Part shown: positions 46,581-56,400 of the stretch, piece after piece
How the letters are laid out: every line of letters begins with the position of its first letter
How positions within the stretch are numbered: the stretch's first letter is position 1
Origin: Schizochytrium sp. TIO01
Lineage: Eukaryota > Sar > Bigyra > Thraustochytrida > Thraustochytriidae
Length of the DNA stretch: 64,000 nt
Assembly (NCBI GenBank): GCA_004764695.1
Contig: SMSO01000008.1
Coordinates: 781,001-845,000 of the forward strand
Direction of reading: 5' to 3'
Made by a program: the position numbers and the translations under genes
Notes under the pieces: generated by a model
Database searches by the model: none
What the model was told of the DNA's origin: nothing
What the model saw: only the letters and a program-made list of their open reading frames with translations

Positions 46581-47192
46581 ATGAACCTTACTCGAGTCGT
46601 TGGAATAGATGTGGGATTCAGCCATCTTGCCTGTGCGTTTGCAGACATTGACAATGAAACGTTTGAAATCACGCCCGTCTATGCGCACATGCAAGACCTT
46701 CGCAATCTTACATGTAAAAAACCCAAAGAATGCCCTTTCGAAGAAAAGGATCGCAAAGGCGCACATCTCGTTCACCATTTTGTGGAGCTGCTCCGACCAT
46801 GGTTTCAAAAAGTAGATCAAGTCATCATCGAAGCGCAGCCCATCACAAGTACTCACAAAGACATTGAACAGCTTCTTCATGTTTTCCTAAAGCAGAGATT
46901 TGGGGCAAGGAAAGGATCATCTTTTGTCCAATTGATCTCACCACGCTCCATGCATGCATATTTTAAAATGTCACAATCTAAAGTTGAAAGGCGCGTACAG
47001 GTCGTGGAAATCACTTCAAAACTTTTACACACTTTACCAGCCTTCAGAAAAGCAGTTCAAAAAGACCACCTCGGTGACGCCATGGCATATATCATGTTCT
47101 ATGCGCAAACAATATTACCCACCATCGTACTTGTGAAGGAAGTCAACCCTTTTGCAAAATATGCTCTGGCAGAGCAAGACATTCTCAATTAA
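46581..47192 (+). CDS. Holliday junction resolvase, poxvirus A22/RuvC type
   Basis: A 203-aa RNase H-fold nuclease from ATG. The acidic catalytic set of the family is present: Asp10 in VVGIDVGFSHLACAF, Glu84 in VDQVIIEAQP, and Asp162 and Asp166 in KDHLGDAMAYI. A22-type resolvases cut branched replication intermediates and concatemers before genome packaging in poxviruses and most nucleocytoviruses. The length (150-210 aa) fits. A run of A residues directly precedes the gene, as in many viral late leaders. The gene is complete and all active-site residues are kept. Confidence 0.87.
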   Translation: MNLTRVVGIDVGFSHLACAFADIDNETFEITPVYAHMQDLRNLTCKKPKECPFEEKDRKGAHLVHHFVELLRPWFQKVDQVIIEAQPITSTHKDIEQLLHVFLKQRFGARKGSSFVQLISPRSMHAYFKMSQSKVERRVQVVEITSKLLHTLPAFRKAVQKDHLGDAMAYIMFYAQTILPTIVLVKEVNPFAKYALAEQDILN

Positions 47193-47619
47193 AACAAAAA
47201 CATGATTGGGAATTTAAAAAAAGAATGCTATTCTCATTCTAATGATTGGGAATAAATAAAAAAAGAAAAATGCTATTTTCATTCTAATGATTGGGTATTA
47301 AAAAAAAAAAAAATGTTATTTGATTGAGAATTTAAAAAAAATGAACATGAAAAAGTCAAAAATAATCATTCTAATGATTAGGAATAAAAAAGAAAAAGAA
47401 TGTTCATTTGACCATGAAAAAGCAACAAACATTTTTATTTTATTTTTTTTAAAGATTGACAAGCAACAGGAACTGAAGGGGAAAAAGAAAAAAAGAAAGG
47501 AACGTAGGAAAGGAAAGCAAGTTTAGTCAAAAAGGCGATACGCAGGAGAAAACGCACCATCCATGGAGTCCGAAAATAGAGAGCATACGCCCAAACAACC
47601 AGGACGGACATTGTTCATC
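47193..47619. other. Non-coding, tandem imperfect repeats
   Basis: Very AT-rich. About five imperfect 33-50 bp units, each with an ATGATTGGGAAT-like core followed by an A-rich run, occupy 47202-47410. A Lys-rich frame in this stretch has no ATG and looks like a product of composition. Confidence 0.6.
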
Positions 47620-48424
47620 GAGCCCCGAATTTATATTCTTGACGAAAGTACAAGGAGTCTAAACAAAGGTGTTTATTCATCTGAATAAACGCAGATAAAG
47701 CTTTCTTTTTATCTTCATCGACATAGTTCACTCCATGTTTTGCCAACTCAACACCTAGACGGGTCTTGCCAGATCCACCGGGACCCTTGAAAGACCGTAT
47801 CGTTTGCCGACTTTTGACACCGACTTAGAGTATGTGATGTCCCCTCTGACAGAAGGTTCTTTTGAATCGTTTATTCGTGGTATAAATAATTGCGTCGGTA
47901 GTCCGTAGTTGATGGAAATACATTGCGCAAGAAGCGCTCCGCAACATAATTAGGAACCTCACGCAGTTGTACATTCTTAATTATCCCAGAAGGAAAATCA
48001 ACCTCCATGAACAGTTTAGACATCTCCGTCCTCAACTTCCCCAGACTTTCAATGTTTTTATCTTTTGATTACCAGAACCAGTTTCAAAAGAATCACTCCG
48101 CGAGTAGAAAGCTCTGATGCGTTCTGTTCAGATAACCAAAAGGTAAAGCCCTCCAGATCCACAAGTTCGTTGACACAATCAATGTAGCGGGGTTTGTACT
48201 GTAGAGCAAATTCCAAAGCATATTTTAAGAAATTGTGTGTCGGCAATCCGTCTGGCGTATATACTGGTTCTACACCTTCAATGAAAGTAACAATGTTATA
48301 AATCAAATCAGGCGCTTTATCGCTTTTACTAGGTAAATTCGATAAATCGAATCTTGAACCGACTGATCCATCTTGTCAAAGTTAGTTTCTGAATGTCAAA
48401 TTTTGGTTCATCAACTCGTCCCAT
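47620..48424 (-). pseudogene. Frameshifted P-loop NTPase pseudogene
   Basis: Read on the minus strand from an ATG at 48424, a protein-like sequence continues only if the frame is changed several times. Segments in order: a start MGRVDEPKFDIQKLTLTRW; then a piece 48306-48058 with YNIVTFIEGVEPVYTPDG and YALEFALQYKPRYIDCV; then REVPNYVAERFLRNVFPS; then a piece holding a perfect Walker A motif, FKGPGGSGKTRLGVELAKHG, ending at TGA near 47620. The loop context (SFKGPGGSGKT) is like that of Crinkler-type and related effector NTPases. The gene is clearly broken by at least three frame changes and lies next to repeat copy B and the second nuclease-kinase gene. Confidence 0.6.
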
Positions 48425-48576
48425 GATGTCTCCCTTTCTTCTTTACCCCTCTGCACAACTTTTGACTTACGCGATCTAATGATCAAGGTCTACTGAGAGT
48501 TAGTGAGCGAGGGAGGGTATCTATCTATCGATCTTCTCTCATCCCACAAACTGCACAACTCTCGACTTAGGCGATC

Positions 48577-49396
48577 GAAAGATAAGTAGTCAAACCTCTA
48601 CCACTGGCGAGTCAGAGGATCGTTCTTCAAGTCTCAAACAACACTGCCTGCACAACTCAATCAAACGATCGATCAAGGGCTACTGAGAGGGCCGATCTTC
48701 AATTCTCCTCTCCTGCTTAGCACTGCCTGCACAACTCGCGACTTACGCTTGATCGAGGTCGATGACCGATCTTCTCTTCTCCTACCTACCGGCACGAGCC
48801 AGCACAACCTGCACAACTTTCGACTTACGCAGTCAAACGATGCATGGAAAGTTGTCCTTGGCCTTGGCGAGCGGGGGCATCGATCTTACCCACTTGCATC
48901 GAATCATCACAACGTTTGACTTGCGTGATCGAACAGTGGAGGGAGAGATGGGTAGAATGAGCGCGTGTGCGTGCGCGCACACGGCATACGGCGCGTGCGA
49001 GGAGAGAAATAGATTCGTGGACGCTGCGGCCACGCCACCAGCCACGGCATCAAAGTTATGCAAACGAGCACTGCAGACTTTAATTCGCGGATTATTATGG
49101 GTTTCGCAAAATACTAGCACTTATTGAGTAGTATTTTTTAAAAAAGAATACTTAGCATACTATTGCACCTATATAGATCGTAATGATATTCAGAGCTTGT
49201 TTTATAGTTTATCCCTCGTGCAGTGTATGAGTCATTAGAAGAAGACATGGGTTTGATTTGAGGGTGTGTAAGAAACAAATAAATAAGTAAGAATATCTAC
49301 TAGTACCATTCATTAGTAAATCAAGTATAAACAATAGAGGAAGCATCCAAACCTAGTTCTCAAGAGCAGCAAAACCCAATCGTTCGAACGAACACC
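48577..49396 (+). repeat. Direct repeat copy B upstream of the nuclease-kinase gene
   Basis: Matches 36865-37651. The shared motif list includes a CAAACCTCTACCACTGGCGA string and a CACTGCCTGCACAA string. The segment 49143-49389 is identical by eye to copy A. To its left (48430-48576) there are more fragments of similar sequence, so the locus has seen repeated rearrangement. Confidence 0.9.
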
Positions 49397-51535
49397 ATGA
49401 TAGGTGCTACTATCAGGGGAGTTAGAAATGCAGCCTCCAATTTCGCAAGGAGTGCCGCTAGTAGACGTGAATCTCGCCCCTCATCAATTCAGATGTTCAC
49501 AAACAGTCCAAACATACGCACCACTTTCAGGCGCGTAAGCACACTCCCAGGAGATGATGAATCCCTCTTGCAACGGTCTTTAACTTTGAATGCAGAAAAG
49601 ATTGAGGAGTACAAGCGTATGGATCGAGCACTTGAGGACCTCAAGGATGAAAAAGCCAAGCTTTCGCGAGATATCGAGCGACTCGAGCAGCGAATAATAA
49701 AAAAGCTAGGAAATGATGATGACTACGACTTTCTTAGAGCTTTTTGTCGTGATATGTTTACTGCAATAGATTTCGAAGAGCATTTCGGGTTTTTACCCAG
49801 TAACAAGTCTATGGCCATTTGCATTAGTTCGATGAAAGACCTTCTCAAAAAAGAAAAGTCGTTAGAAGTGAAAGAGCAACAAATTCTTACAGATAGTGTC
49901 CGCCTTGCAAAAGTGCATGATCTTATAACCTCTACCGATAAAGACATCTCAACGCTAAGAGAACGGTTACAGTCATCTCCGGAACCGAAGAAGATGATGG
50001 ATGCCACCAAAGTACATCTACCAAACTGGGAACAGGAGGGTGAATTAACCGCAAACAAGACAAGTCTTGCGAACTTAATATCATACCTTGTATCACCCTT
50101 GCAGGTGGATAATTTTTCTCCATCAAATTTCTGGGATTATTGTGAAGACCATGGCTACATTGATATCCTGAATAACGTCGAGACTACAGTCGACTTTGGC
50201 AATACATTTGCAAATTATGGTCTCTACGCAAAACTTAACAATGAAAGTTCAGTCGACAAAGCGTTTACAAATGCCATCCTATGTCTAACACATGCACTCA
50301 ATCAGACGTCCACTGAAAACAATCCCATTCCTAAAGATCTCTCTTTGTATGGAAACCTTGTGACTGGAGGACTAGTAGGTCGCGCAGACTTTGCTATCAA
50401 TTGTAAGTCAGAAGACGGTAACCGCAAACCGTTGATCATGGGCGAATTCAAAGGTCCTGGGTTTCCCACCACTGCTAAACTCGCTAATGATTATTGTAAT
50501 AAAAAATGCCTAAATCCTCTCTGTGGTTCACAGCGGCATGAAGACCATTCGGTCATTCGTCAACTTTACAACTACATGGTTTTGAATGAGGTTTTGGTTG
50601 GTATTTACACGAACTATATACACACTCATGTTTTCATTAGAGACGGGCGGGGACATCTGCTTATCACGGAAGCTATTTTATGGGATCAAGAGGGTGATAC
50701 TGAAAATAAGAAAATCAGTACGTTGCAGCTCGTTGCACTCGCTATTCTTCTCGCTGCTGATGAACGAGTTATGGATTTCCAAGGTTATGGAGATTCTATG
50801 ATGGTTCCCTGCAAATCGGGTGATTCGATTGGTAGGAAAAATCTACCACGTGAATGTGATAGCGTACAGGACCCAAAGAGGCCGAAAAATGTATCACCAC
50901 GGACTTCGTCACCAAATGGACGACCACCTTCTTCGACACTAAATAAGTATGGTGCAAAATATACAAAGGATGGTGAAGCGGTCGAACTAGTCAAGCTACG
51001 CAAGGCTGGGTGCACCGCGCTTTCACCCGGTCGCACAGGGGCAGTATTTCGTTTGAACTTCCACGAAGCAGGAGATGATAAGAGCGACAACGTGGTGAAG
51101 GTATTGGACCTTGTTAAGCAAGCAGATCAGATGCACGAACTTGACAATGAAGCTGAAATTTACAAGCAATTAGAACCGCTGCAAGGAATACACATCCCAG
51201 TGTTCATCGATTGTGGCGTTTTCGATGAAAGATTTCTTTACGGCCTCGGAACAAAGTATTCTGGCGAACCTTTAAGACCTGAAGACATCACCGATGACTT
51301 TGTGGAAAAGGCAGTGGATGCTCTCGATGACATTCACTCCCATGGTGTACTGCATGGTGATGTGGCGACCCGTAATATCCTATACAACAAGGAAACTCAA
51401 AGGCCTGTCATCATCGACTTCGGCATGTCCGTTGGCAAGTCAGAAATGAGTGAGGAAGACTTCGCACTAAGCGCTAGTCGAGAGATTGCTAGACTTCGAC
51501 TTGCGTTGGAGAGGGAAAGAACAACTCCAAAATGA
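49397..51535 (+). CDS. PD-(D/E)XK nuclease-protein kinase fusion, copy B
   Basis: A 712-aa paralogue of the protein at 37.65 kb with the same order of parts: basic N-terminus (MIGATIRGVRNAAS), coiled coil (about 60-200), nuclease (Asp331 in GRADF, Glu350-x-Lys352 in GEFKG, knuckle CNKKCLNPLCGSQRH, RQLYNYM) and small kinase (Lys568, Glu585, His653-x-Asp655 and Asn660 in LHGDVATRNILYN, Asp674 in IDFG). The catalytic residues of both domains are intact. The linker between nuclease and kinase is the most divergent part. The first codons and the kinase end (SGEPLxPEDITDDFVEKAV) are the most similar. It follows repeat copy B and converges, 24 bp apart, on the metalloprotease gene. Confidence 0.88.
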   Translation: MIGATIRGVRNAASNFARSAASRRESRPSSIQMFTNSPNIRTTFRRVSTLPGDDESLLQRSLTLNAEKIEEYKRMDRALEDLKDEKAKLSRDIERLEQRIIKKLGNDDDYDFLRAFCRDMFTAIDFEEHFGFLPSNKSMAICISSMKDLLKKEKSLEVKEQQILTDSVRLAKVHDLITSTDKDISTLRERLQSSPEPKKMMDATKVHLPNWEQEGELTANKTSLANLISYLVSPLQVDNFSPSNFWDYCEDHGYIDILNNVETTVDFGNTFANYGLYAKLNNESSVDKAFTNAILCLTHALNQTSTENNPIPKDLSLYGNLVTGGLVGRADFAINCKSEDGNRKPLIMGEFKGPGFPTTAKLANDYCNKKCLNPLCGSQRHEDHSVIRQLYNYMVLNEVLVGIYTNYIHTHVFIRDGRGHLLITEAILWDQEGDTENKKISTLQLVALAILLAADERVMDFQGYGDSMMVPCKSGDSIGRKNLPRECDSVQDPKRPKNVSPRTSSPNGRPPSSTLNKYGAKYTKDGEAVELVKLRKAGCTALSPGRTGAVFRLNFHEAGDDKSDNVVKVLDLVKQADQMHELDNEAEIYKQLEPLQGIHIPVFIDCGVFDERFLYGLGTKYSGEPLRPEDITDDFVEKAVDALDDIHSHGVLHGDVATRNILYNKETQRPVIIDFGMSVGKSEMSEEDFALSASREIARLRLALERERTTPK

Positions 51536-51559
51536 AAACCTCAATTAAAAATAAAACAT

Positions 51560-54493
51560 TTATGAAAAGTCATCAATTTGATTCGCGAAATTATACTGTG
51601 TTGCAATCTGATGAGACCTATTATAATAAACAAAACGATAAATCACCATAAAACAGAGCAAAGAAAGTGCACCGACTGTGAGACCTAGATAAATATGATT
51701 TGAACCAATTTGTTCAAACAGTTCCTTTAAGTAAGAAAGACTAGTATCATCTGAAATCGTAGGTGCTGAAGAAGGATTTCCAAGCGTAGGTCTCATTGTT
51801 GGTGCAGGAGTTGGAGCCGTGGGTGAAACTGTAGGTGACGATGTTGGTAAAGGCGTCGGCATAGTAGGTGACGATGTTGGTGCAGGAGTTATAGCAAAAA
51901 ATGTTGAAGAATAGATGTCCTGCATGACAAGAGAGTTCTCTTGTGGAGCAATAGAAAGATAACCAGTTGACCACGCCGTTGTACTGCTAATATTCGTTGG
52001 CCAAAAGACGCTAATGCTTTCTGACTTCGTAGCCACAGTCGAGGAGTTAACAAGAGCAACGAACGACCACTCACCAGAGTAATCACGAGTCAGAGTATAA
52101 TTCGCAGAGCTAAAGACTGGATAACCATCTGTCATAGTGGTGAAGTTATAATTCCCTGCTATACTATGATTTTCATTAGATGTTACGTAGATAGATTCGT
52201 ACGGAACAAAACAAGAGGTACCATCGAGAGGACTTACCATTGCACCATCGCCAAGACCATCGCATTCTCCACAATAAGGGAAATCTGCACACATACATGT
52301 CAAGGAATATCCAGATTCAACTCCAGATTCACCGAGCACTGGATGTCGGTAATTGCTCGCACTCACCTCATAAGAATAGGCTGCAGAAGCAACAGAACCA
52401 GTCCCAAGAACCCACCCCTGAGTATTAAGGAAGTATAGTAAATAACTCGTATCCCGTCCACCATTAGAATATAACTCCCAAGAATCCTTTAAATCTACAT
52501 ATTTACCCGTCGTTTTCATCACTCCAGTTGAACTCACGTATGGAGATTCCAGCATTAGATAAGAACAATCCACAACACAGCTAGTGCTGTTCGGTTCCGA
52601 CATCATACCTTGACCACATGGTTCGCAAAGACCACTCGATTCATTCATGAACATATTACTACCACAGTAAATCATGGCAAAGGTGTGTACCTCAAAATTT
52701 TCAGTAAAGTATCGGGTAGGGTATGCATAAGCATTTTGTAAATCTGCAGTCCGGCTTTCGGAAGTGCACGCGGAGGTCCAACTTCGCGAAGAACTGGTGG
52801 TAATAGGATAAGTAAAAGCAATATCGTCCTCCGTCAGTTCGGATAGATAAATGAGTGTGGTCGAACCGACCAATCCGTAAAACGAACCGCATGCCAAACT
52901 GGTGCAAAAGACCCAGCAATAATAATAAATCCCATAGTACCCCATGTACACTGATTTAAGGTACACTTCATATTGGTCATTCACATAAACAGTCCCAGCG
53001 GGTCCACTTGAGACTCCAGGAACAGCATAAAAGATCATCTCGCCCGCATAACTTAGAAATGGAGAAACCGTTAAAGCAACATTGCAAGCATCCGCAGAAC
53101 AGTATTCAACACCGGAAACATCAAATGCCCGATTCCAATCATACAAGCTAGTCGAATTAAATGTGGCAAGGTTAAATTCACCTTGCCTATCACTGAATAG
53201 ATGAAATGGTTTGCCTCCAAAAATGTAAGCGTCTAGGTAGTCACCACAAGTTACATTCAAAGAAACCTTTGAAGGGTTGGGAGTTTCCAAATGAAACAAT
53301 GTACGCCCCACCGCTTCTGTATAATTCACTGTGTCGCCACAAGAAATAGAAGCCAAATTTTGCAGTTCATTCTCAAATTCATCTACATCATTGGCACTTT
53401 TATTCATATGCCTTACTCTGACTTTCACGCGCTGAGTATCCTCATCAAGTTCTAAGACAGTCACCGCAACTGCATTCCCCCCCTCGCGATAATCATACAC
53501 ATAGGTAGAATTTACAGGGACAAAAGCAGCTCCAGTTGTATCAGTCACCAATCTGGGCAAGCCAGTTGGATCGATCAAGTAACTAGGACCTGCAATATCT
53601 TCATAACGCCTTGTTACCCATTCCATCATCACGCCTGGAAGATCACTCTCATAGAGTGATCGGAATTCCAACGTCATGTATGTATTTGGATACTCCAACC
53701 GATAAAGAATACAGTAGTACAGAGATGAATTAAACCCCTCTCCTGTATCGTGAGCGTAGAGCCACACAGTTGTATCATCACTTACACAAGACTCGTCCGC
53801 TTCGCAATACAAACCATGTGACATTTGCAAAATACTCTCTTCCGGAATCCACCCCAAAAAGTACTTGTAGTAGGTACTAAATTGAGCTAACAGCGGCTCA
53901 GCCTTTGAACCCATCTCATCATATTCATTACCATATTCTCCATCAATAGCATGAGCATGCAGCAAACCAAGATTGTGACCAAATTCATGCGCTAAAACTC
54001 CCATGAGATAAGCGGTTGAATTCACTGAACTTGCAGCAACGTTCATATGTAACCGAGAACCAACAACATAAGCAACTCCAACATACCCCAGGTTACAATA
54101 AGGGGTGAACAGAGCAACAGAGTCATATGTAGACGCATTTGCACTATCTTCCGCGAGAGCAAAAGCTTCTTCATAAACAAGCATGCTACTCGAAGTCACC
54201 TCTACTCCATTGATGTAACAATTATCTGATTCATCAATGCTAAAAGATTCCATCACATAGGTAGTCTCATCAACCGATAAGTGAACATCAAAACTACCAC
54301 CAGAACTTGAGTCATAGAACGTACTCAAATCGCTGCCTATATCGGCCATAATCTCATCACTCGGAACCAACGAAGAGTAGCTGCTGTTGGGTATAATTCT
54401 GACCGCTCGAATTGTATCTGTAGTCACACCATTGCTATAAGTGCTCGCATCAACAAATCCAACAATCAAAACAAAAAGCAAACACCGGATCAT
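51560..54493 (-). CDS. Membrane-anchored M11/gametolysin-like zinc metalloprotease
   Basis: A 977-aa protein from the first ATG; the four codons before it reach only a TTG. Signal peptide about 1-17 (MIRCLLFVLIVGFVDAS). The zinc motif HEFGHNLGLLH is at 169-179, with a Met-turn-like YDEMGS shortly after, as in gametolysins (peptidase M11) that digest algal cell walls. A large beta-rich region follows, then a Cys-rich segment (CGSNMFMNESSGLCEPCGQG), then a Pro/Thr stalk (APTSSPTMPTPLPTSSP and similar, about 885-925). A membrane helix (YLGLTVGALSLLCFMVIYRF) and a short tail close the protein. The layout suits a virion or host-surface protease for entry or exit through the cell coat. Whether it came from the host is open. 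Confidence 0.85.
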   Translation of the reverse strand: MIRCLLFVLIVGFVDASTYSNGVTTDTIRAVRIIPNSSYSSLVPSDEIMADIGSDLSTFYDSSSGGSFDVHLSVDETTYVMESFSIDESDNCYINGVEVTSSSMLVYEEAFALAEDSANASTYDSVALFTPYCNLGYVGVAYVVGSRLHMNVAASSVNSTAYLMGVLAHEFGHNLGLLHAHAIDGEYGNEYDEMGSKAEPLLAQFSTYYKYFLGWIPEESILQMSHGLYCEADESCVSDDTTVWLYAHDTGEGFNSSLYYCILYRLEYPNTYMTLEFRSLYESDLPGVMMEWVTRRYEDIAGPSYLIDPTGLPRLVTDTTGAAFVPVNSTYVYDYREGGNAVAVTVLELDEDTQRVKVRVRHMNKSANDVDEFENELQNLASISCGDTVNYTEAVGRTLFHLETPNPSKVSLNVTCGDYLDAYIFGGKPFHLFSDRQGEFNLATFNSTSLYDWNRAFDVSGVEYCSADACNVALTVSPFLSYAGEMIFYAVPGVSSGPAGTVYVNDQYEVYLKSVYMGYYGIYYYCWVFCTSLACGSFYGLVGSTTLIYLSELTEDDIAFTYPITTSSSRSWTSACTSESRTADLQNAYAYPTRYFTENFEVHTFAMIYCGSNMFMNESSGLCEPCGQGMMSEPNSTSCVVDCSYLMLESPYVSSTGVMKTTGKYVDLKDSWELYSNGGRDTSYLLYFLNTQGWVLGTGSVASAAYSYEVSASNYRHPVLGESGVESGYSLTCMCADFPYCGECDGLGDGAMVSPLDGTSCFVPYESIYVTSNENHSIAGNYNFTTMTDGYPVFSSANYTLTRDYSGEWSFVALVNSSTVATKSESISVFWPTNISSTTAWSTGYLSIAPQENSLVMQDIYSSTFFAITPAPTSSPTMPTPLPTSSPTVSPTAPTPAPTMRPTLGNPSSAPTISDDTSLSYLKELFEQIGSNHIYLGLTVGALSLLCFMVIYRFVYYNRSHQIATQYNFANQIDDFS

Positions 54494-54587
54494 TCTATCT
54501 AACAATAAGTAATCTCATTGCTTTTACTATATATTGCCAGCGCAAAATAACATTGGTGCAAACAATTTCAACCAGCTAAAAAAATAA
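54494..54587. promoter_or_regulatory. Divergent promoter with TATA-like box
   Basis: A 94-bp spacer between the metalloprotease gene (-) and the next gene (+). TATATATT occupies 54528-54535. Inferred role. Confidence 0.4.
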
Positions 54588-55619
54588 ATGCTAATTGTCA
54601 ATGACATTGTCTTCTCTCATGAAATCTGGAACTGGTATGCTGAAAGGAAACAGGACGTTCACCTTACATGCTCACAAAAATGGTACCTACATGCATTGAG
54701 AAGCTTTCTACCCAAACAATACTTTCCAAATCAGTTTTCACAAATTATTCTCCAGGATTTAACAGCCGCAGAATTTTGGGAAATCCTCAATATCACATTT
54801 TACACATTATCCGATCTCCAACATAATGACAACGACGGAAGAATGCCAACAAATATTAATATCCAATCCATTCTAAGCGAGCTACAACACATGGAGGCTA
54901 TGATTGTATTTTGGGCAACCACAAAAGACCACACAAAAGAGAAATTAGGACTTCCAAATATTGATAGTTCCCTCATTGTTAATGAAACAGGATTAAACTT
55001 GAAGTTCGCAGCCCACGCTTATTGCATGATTAATAGTTGCTTCGAATCCCTTTCCAAATGTACTTCCATTCTACCACTTCACGCACCACCAGATCACATT
55101 GCTACAACTTTGAGACAGCAAACCATGCCATCCAACACGAATGACTTTGGCACTCGTCACGAACAATTTGATGACTTTTTCAAAAATATCATTCGCGTAG
55201 CCTATGGTGGTGACTTCGACGAATACATCGACGCAGTCATTGAAGACATTGAATCAAAAAAAATTGGCACCTTCCACGAAATCCTTGCCCGCATTAAAGG
55301 TTATGAATTGATGGATCAGAAAGATGTTACAACAAAGTTACCTCCTACCGAATCCTGGCGAAGGCTTTTCAATACATACTTTGATAAGCAAGAAAACAAC
55401 TTTGACATGTTCTACCAGACATTTACTGCTGAGTGTATTTTCTTTATCCTCAAAGATTACCTCGCAATCTATGATAATGACGGAATCTCATATCTACCGA
55501 TTTATAAACTCTATTCCAATGACCACTTTACACAGACTTACTCTACAAATATAAGGTTTCTTATAGATACTAAGAAAATAAGAAGTCAGCTTAAAAAATT
55601 ATACAATATTAGAATCTAA
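54588..55619 (+). CDS. Hypothetical viral protein, 343 aa
   Basis: An ATG-initiated, helical protein with no recognised domain. It is rich in aromatic residues at the start (HEIWNWYAERKQDVHLTC) and has mixed-charge helices to the end, closing KKIRSQLKKLYNIRI. AT-rich codon use matches its viral neighbours, and it is head-to-head with the metalloprotease gene at 94 bp. It is the last gene of the island. Function unknown. Confidence 0.75.
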   Translation: MLIVNDIVFSHEIWNWYAERKQDVHLTCSQKWYLHALRSFLPKQYFPNQFSQIILQDLTAAEFWEILNITFYTLSDLQHNDNDGRMPTNINIQSILSELQHMEAMIVFWATTKDHTKEKLGLPNIDSSLIVNETGLNLKFAAHAYCMINSCFESLSKCTSILPLHAPPDHIATTLRQQTMPSNTNDFGTRHEQFDDFFKNIIRVAYGGDFDEYIDAVIEDIESKKIGTFHEILARIKGYELMDQKDVTTKLPPTESWRRLFNTYFDKQENNFDMFYQTFTAECIFFILKDYLAIYDNDGISYLPIYKLYSNDHFTQTYSTNIRFLIDTKKIRSQLKKLYNIRI

Positions 55620-56400
55620 TTCATACAAAACCTTAATTATGTTCTTCCAATCCGAGAAAATTAGAAAATTCATTCAGAATCTGTTCCGTCAGAAAAATGA
55701 ACATGTCGTCATTCACTAGAGTCAGACAACCAACCTCCGTTCTTTCATCACATTAAATATCAGAACAGAATACTTTATCAAGGATAGTATCGTTTAAAGG
55801 TACTGTAATAGCTATCTTTCGATAAACATTAGTCTTCCTCTAGCTAGAGGAATGCTGCAGAGTGTAACGGTGATACCCTTTTTGAAGTTGAGAAAAGTTG
55901 AGAAAAAAGAAAGAAGGCTGAGATCTATTATACGATAGAGAGCCAGTGTAGCAGAACCAATGGTTGTTTTACAATACACGTTTTTTCTTGCACCGTGTTG
56001 ATGTTTAAGCGGCCCAGTTTCTACTAAATATTCAAGTGAGAAGGAATCAATATGAGCGCTGCAAGATGTGTTTTTTGTGCATAATGTAACGAGTCATTCT
56101 CCCATGTTTATACAAGTCAGAGGCTAATCTGATCAATTCTTTGACTTTAGTGGAACCTCAAATTAAAGGTTCACTCATATTTGTCGAGCCGACTTCCAGA
56201 CAGCTATTGCTTGTTCTTGGTGGTCTCGGAATCAAGATAGATACCCTTCAACTCAAACGAGAGCCTGAGCCTGTATGGCTACGTGGTTTAACCACAAATG
56301 CAAGGCAAACTTTAAATCGAATAGAGACAAGCTCGTTCGATGATTGGCCTTTCCAAGATCTGAACCCTTGTTTCCTTTCACGAGAATGCTTCTCGTGAAA
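55620..56400. other. Right edge of the island and intergenic DNA
   Basis: The change back to host composition falls within this stretch. A frame at 56141-56398 (+) has no ATG and no family resemblance. No repeat matching the left edge was found by eye. Confidence 0.4.

Larger units (their letters stand above)
30600..55700. mobile_element. Integrated large-DNA-virus-like island
   Basis: Four signs set this stretch apart. It is AT-richer than the flanks. Its genes are tightly packed with overlapping or nearly touching ends. It carries a set of families typical of large eukaryotic DNA viruses: TBP, TFIIB, A22/RuvC resolvase, DEDDh exonuclease, viral Ulp1-like protease, Cys/His-knuckle nuclease and heliorhodopsin. 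It also holds a duplicated nuclease-kinase gene. Heliorhodopsin points towards mirusviruses, though some other algal viruses have it too. Borders are set from composition and gene content and are uncertain by about 0.5 kb; I found no clear terminal repeat or target-site duplication by eye. No capsid, packaging or polymerase gene is in this part. Confidence 0.75.

Noticed and set aside
47320-47526. Lys-rich frame after the resolvase
   Set aside because: No ATG start and composition explained by A-rich tandem repeats.
36865-49396. Direct repeats as the terminal repeats of one integrated element
   Set aside because: Viral genes continue outside both copies (31-36.7 kb and 51.5-55.6 kb), so the repeats are internal and tied to the duplicated gene.
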